From: Martelella radicis
GTDB taxonomy: Bacteria > Pseudomonadota > Alphaproteobacteria > Rhizobiales > Rhizobiaceae
Length of the DNA: 64,000 bases
Assembly (NCBI RefSeq): GCF_014196625.1
Contig: NZ_JACIDZ010000001.1
Coordinates: 718,172-782,171, forward strand
Reading direction: 5' to 3'
The position numbers and the translations under genes are program-made. The notes beneath the pieces are model-generated. The model did not search any database, was not told the DNA's origin, and worked only from the letters and a program-made list of their open reading frames with translations. Of the stretch, positions 61,650-64,000 are shown one piece after another. Positions within the stretch are counted from its first letter, which is position 1, and each line of letters opens with the position of its first letter.

Positions 61650-63713
61650 ATGAAGAAAACCCTGTTGATGCTTTCACTCGCCGCTTCGGTGGCCGTGACA
61701 GACGCTCAGCTTGCCGCCGCGCAGGAGTTCCCCTCCGTGGCCCCCATTCCCTATGCAAAGCCCGATCGCACTGCTAGCGCGCCGTCTATGGAGATCACCG
61801 GCGCGATAAGCCAGCCGGTGGCAAATCCCGCCTCGAGTTCGATCCTGAAACACGGCCTTGACGCGCTGAAGGAATCCGATGTCTCGACAGCGCTGCGCGA
61901 CCGCAACCGCCTTCCGGAAGGTTCGCTCGATCACCAGATCATGAGCTGGGCGATCGCGCTCTCCGGCGACAAGGGCGTCCCCTCCTCCGAGATCGCCGAG
62001 GCACAGCAGGAATTGCGCGGCTGGCCGGGGCTTTCCGCCCTGAGGGCAAATTCCGAACGCGCCTTTGCTGACGAGAACCCATCTCCCAACGCCGTCATAG
62101 CCGCCTTCGGCAATTCCCTGCCGGAGACCTCGGAAGGCACACTTCTGCTCGGGAAGGCACTGCTGGCCACCGGCCAGCGCAAGCAGGCCCATGACATCGT
62201 CAACCGCGCCTGGAGCGGATGGGCGCTCGACACGGCGACGGAAAACCAGTTCATCAACGCCTTCGGTTCGATCCTCTCGCAGGAGGATCACAAGAATCGC
62301 ATGGTCTACCTGCTCTATCGCGACCGGGCGACCCAGGCCAAGCGCTTCTCCGAATACGGCAATGCGCAATCCTTCTACAACGCCTGGGCGGCCGTCATCC
62401 GACGCCAGTCCAATTCCGACAGCCTGATCAACGCCGTTCATTCCTCCTGGCGCAGCGATCCGGGCTTTCTCTATATCCAGATCCGTAACGCCCGCCAGAA
62501 CAACCGTTTCGACACGGCGGCGGCACTACTGAAGAAAGCTCCCCGCAATCAGGCAGCCATGGTCAGCCCGGACCAGTGGTGGGATGAAAGCCGCATTGTC
62601 GGCCGCCATTTCTACGAGGAAGGCAATCCGCGACAGGCCTACCAGATCGTTGCCGCTGCCATGCCCGAGGGAAGGCTCGACCAGCTTGACGAGGCCTTCC
62701 ACGCCGGCTGGATCGCACTTCGCGGCCTCAATGACGGGCGCACCGCTGCTGCTCATTTCGCCAAGATCGTGGAGATTTCGCCGACGCCGATCTCGTCCTC
62801 GCGCTCCTATTACTGGCAGGGACGCGCCGCTGAAGCCGGCGGCCCCGGTAATGCACGCGATTTTTATCGTCGCGCCGGCCAGTACCCGACCACCTTCTAC
62901 GGCCAGCTTGCCCTGCAGAAGCTCGGCCAGACCCAGTTTGATGTCGACTATCCGAGCCCGACGCCGGCCGACCGCGCCAATTTCCAGAAGAACCCCGCCG
63001 TTCAGGCCATCAACCGGCTGCAATCCGTCGGCCATGGCTGGCGCGCAAACCGGCTCTATCTGGCCCTGGCCGACGAGCTGACGAGCCCGGGTGAACTTGC
63101 CATCCTCGCCTATCAGGCCGAGCAGGACCGCAACCACACACTCTCGCTGCAGATCGGCAAGATTGCCTACGGACGCGGACTTGATGTTGCAGCGCTTGCC
63201 TTTCCCATCGGCGTGATCCCGACGGATGCCAATATCTCCGGATCCGGCATGGCGCTCGCCTATGCGATTGCGCGGCAGGAAAGCGCGTTCAATCCGGGCG
63301 CCGTTTCACCCGCCAATGCGCGCGGCCTGCTGCAGCTTCTGCCGACGACCGCCCAGCGTGTGGCAAGCCGCCACGGCCTCTCATACTCCGCCTCGCGCCT
63401 GACCAATGATCCCGCCTATAACGCCACGCTCGGCGCCCATTATCTCGGCGAGCAGATCGACCGGTTCGATGGTTCCTACATCCTCACCTTCGTCGCCTAC
63501 AATGCCGGCCCCGCCCGCGTGCCGCAATGGATCGAACGCTTCGGCGACCCGCGCGGCAAGAACCTCGATTTCGTCATCGACTGGATCGAATCGATCCCCT
63601 ACCCCGAGACGCGCAACTACGTTCAGCGCATCATGGAAAACTACGAAATCTACAAGGCCCGCCTCGGCCAGCCGACGGATATCGCAAGGGATTTGATTTA
63701 CGGGCGGACGTGA
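61650..63713 (+). CDS. Soluble lytic murein transglycosylase-like protein
   Basis: A 687-residue secreted protein. A signal peptide (KKTLLMLSLAASVAVTDAQ) leads to a long helical Slt70-type solenoid domain (about 60-520), then the C-terminal SLT domain with catalytic Glu in IARQESAFNPGAVSP and the following GLLQLLPTTAQ and AYNAGPARVPQWIE. It cuts the glycan strands of peptidoglycan without water, forming 1,6-anhydromuramic ends. It diverges from dapA. Confidence 0.92.
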   Translation: MKKTLLMLSLAASVAVTDAQLAAAQEFPSVAPIPYAKPDRTASAPSMEITGAISQPVANPASSSILKHGLDALKESDVSTALRDRNRLPEGSLDHQIMSWAIALSGDKGVPSSEIAEAQQELRGWPGLSALRANSERAFADENPSPNAVIAAFGNSLPETSEGTLLLGKALLATGQRKQAHDIVNRAWSGWALDTATENQFINAFGSILSQEDHKNRMVYLLYRDRATQAKRFSEYGNAQSFYNAWAAVIRRQSNSDSLINAVHSSWRSDPGFLYIQIRNARQNNRFDTAAALLKKAPRNQAAMVSPDQWWDESRIVGRHFYEEGNPRQAYQIVAAAMPEGRLDQLDEAFHAGWIALRGLNDGRTAAAHFAKIVEISPTPISSSRSYYWQGRAAEAGGPGNARDFYRRAGQYPTTFYGQLALQKLGQTQFDVDYPSPTPADRANFQKNPAVQAINRLQSVGHGWRANRLYLALADELTSPGELAILAYQAEQDRNHTLSLQIGKIAYGRGLDVAALAFPIGVIPTDANISGSGMALAYAIARQESAFNPGAVSPANARGLLQLLPTTAQRVASRHGLSYSASRLTNDPAYNATLGAHYLGEQIDRFDGSYILTFVAYNAGPARVPQWIERFGDPRGKNLDFVIDWIESIPYPETRNYVQRIMENYEIYKARLGQPTDIARDLIYGRT

Positions 63714-63799
63714 GGACATGAAAAAGCCGGATGTGATGCCTCCGGCTCAGACCGCCAACAAAGCCTACTTGCGGAAGGGGCGTCCCCCTCTCTGCGTCA

Positions 63800-63818
63800 C
63801 CCCGGCCTTGAGCCGGGG
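63800..63818. repeat. Short GC-rich palindromic repeat
   Basis: CCCCGGC-CTTGA-GCCGGGG, a 7-bp stem with a five-base loop, set within GTCA...TCCAGG flanks. It lies after the transglycosylase gene and probably forms a hairpin in the mRNA. I recall similar GTCACCCCGGC-type repeats scattered in alphaproteobacterial intergenic regions; copy number here cannot be judged because I see one. Confidence 0.5.
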
Positions 63819-63918
63819 TCCAGGGCGACACGAACAAACCTTCGGTCTTGATGCATGCACAACCAGTTCGCGATGGCTCTGCCTGCTCGCCCTGGCAACT
63901 GTATTGTTTTGTACCTGT

Positions 63919-64000
63919 TCAGGCTGGTTTGTACATGGTCTGATCTCTTAGCATTGCGTTTGCAAGGGTTAGGATTTTTCGTGCGATTGCGATGATCATG
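63919..64000 (-). CDS. IS110-family transposase, C-terminal fragment (cut by window edge)
   Basis: On the reverse strand the last 26 codons of a gene are present, continuing past the right edge. The residues IAIARKILTLANAMLRD are typical of the IS110-family transposase end (A.RKLL...NA..RD). The stop is at 63919-63921. It differs from the end of the IS1111-type transposase at 7866, so it belongs to another element. Its remaining part lies outside the window. Confidence 0.6.
   Translation of the reverse strand, partial: MIIAIARKILTLANAMLRDQTMYKPA

Noticed and set aside
63718..63951. Rightward frame of 77 residues
   Set aside because: It contains the GC-rich palindrome and overlaps the reverse-strand transposase end; its sequence shows no coding features.

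Overview
The window looks like a chromosomal segment of an alphaproteobacterium of the order Hyphomicrobiales (Rhizobiaceae-like). GC content is high. The lipid A very-long-chain fatty acid cluster (acpXL, fabZ, fabF2, fabF1, adh, lpxXL), the block rsh / DUF2062 / acpS / lepB / rnc / era / recO, a GcrA-like protein and FnrN all point there. The genus cannot be settled by eye.

Layout. (1) 1-7.5 kb, accessory: a GFA-family protein, a 1553-residue autotransporter whose passenger carries a 1041-bp tandem repeat, a secreted serine hydrolase, and the stump of an MFS transporter. (2) 7.76-9.31 kb: an IS110-superfamily element of IS1111 type, with subterminal inverted repeats, flanking direct repeats and a strongly folded 3' non-coding segment where a guide (bridge/seek) RNA would be expected. 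(3) About 9.3-19.5 kb: a phage-like element integrated at tRNA-Pro. A leftward, translationally coupled early operon (HTH regulator, GcrA-like, DNA methyltransferase-like, zinc-ribbon/HTH protein, replication protein, two unknowns, NusG-like factor) diverges from a C1/LexA-like repressor, small unknown genes, an excisionase-like gene and a tyrosine integrase. No capsid, tail or terminase gene is present. The replication gene contains 21-bp iteron-like repeats, and a palindromic operator with TATGC/GCATA half-sites recurs around the repressor. (4) 19.5-64 kb, core chromosome.

The core part holds a DUF192 protein, a double cold-shock-domain protein, gloA, three tandem tRNA-Glu genes (one a CTC isoacceptor), DedA, dGTPase, a J-domain protein, and a glycine betaine/proline-type ABC transporter with two tandem binding proteins. 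Next come an MFS transporter, a hemerythrin-like gene under an FNR box, the lipid A VLCFA cluster, and hemN and fnrN diverging from a shared FNR box. They are followed by a LOG-family protein, a LysM protein, an Atm1-type exporter, psd-pssA, an HMCES/YedK-like protein, a Nudix hydrolase, a YgfZ-like protein, an HD hydrolase, a tyrosine phosphatase-like protein, an MscS channel and a MOSC protein. The leftward block recO-era-rnc-lepB-acpS-DUF2062, a 53-residue protein, rsh, rpoZ, a NYN-domain protein, smpB, dapA and a lytic transglycosylase complete it. The right edge cuts into a second IS110-family transposase.

The genes form a few working units: oxygen-responsive control (FnrN, hemN, hemerythrin), outer-membrane lipid A acylation, osmoprotectant uptake, phospholipid synthesis (psd-pssA) and a compact mobile element carrying its own replication and regulation. 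The least conventional features are the folded RNA region of the IS element, the iteron-containing replication gene of the tRNA-Pro element, and the fabF2 protein that has lost the catalytic Cys and one catalytic His of its family.
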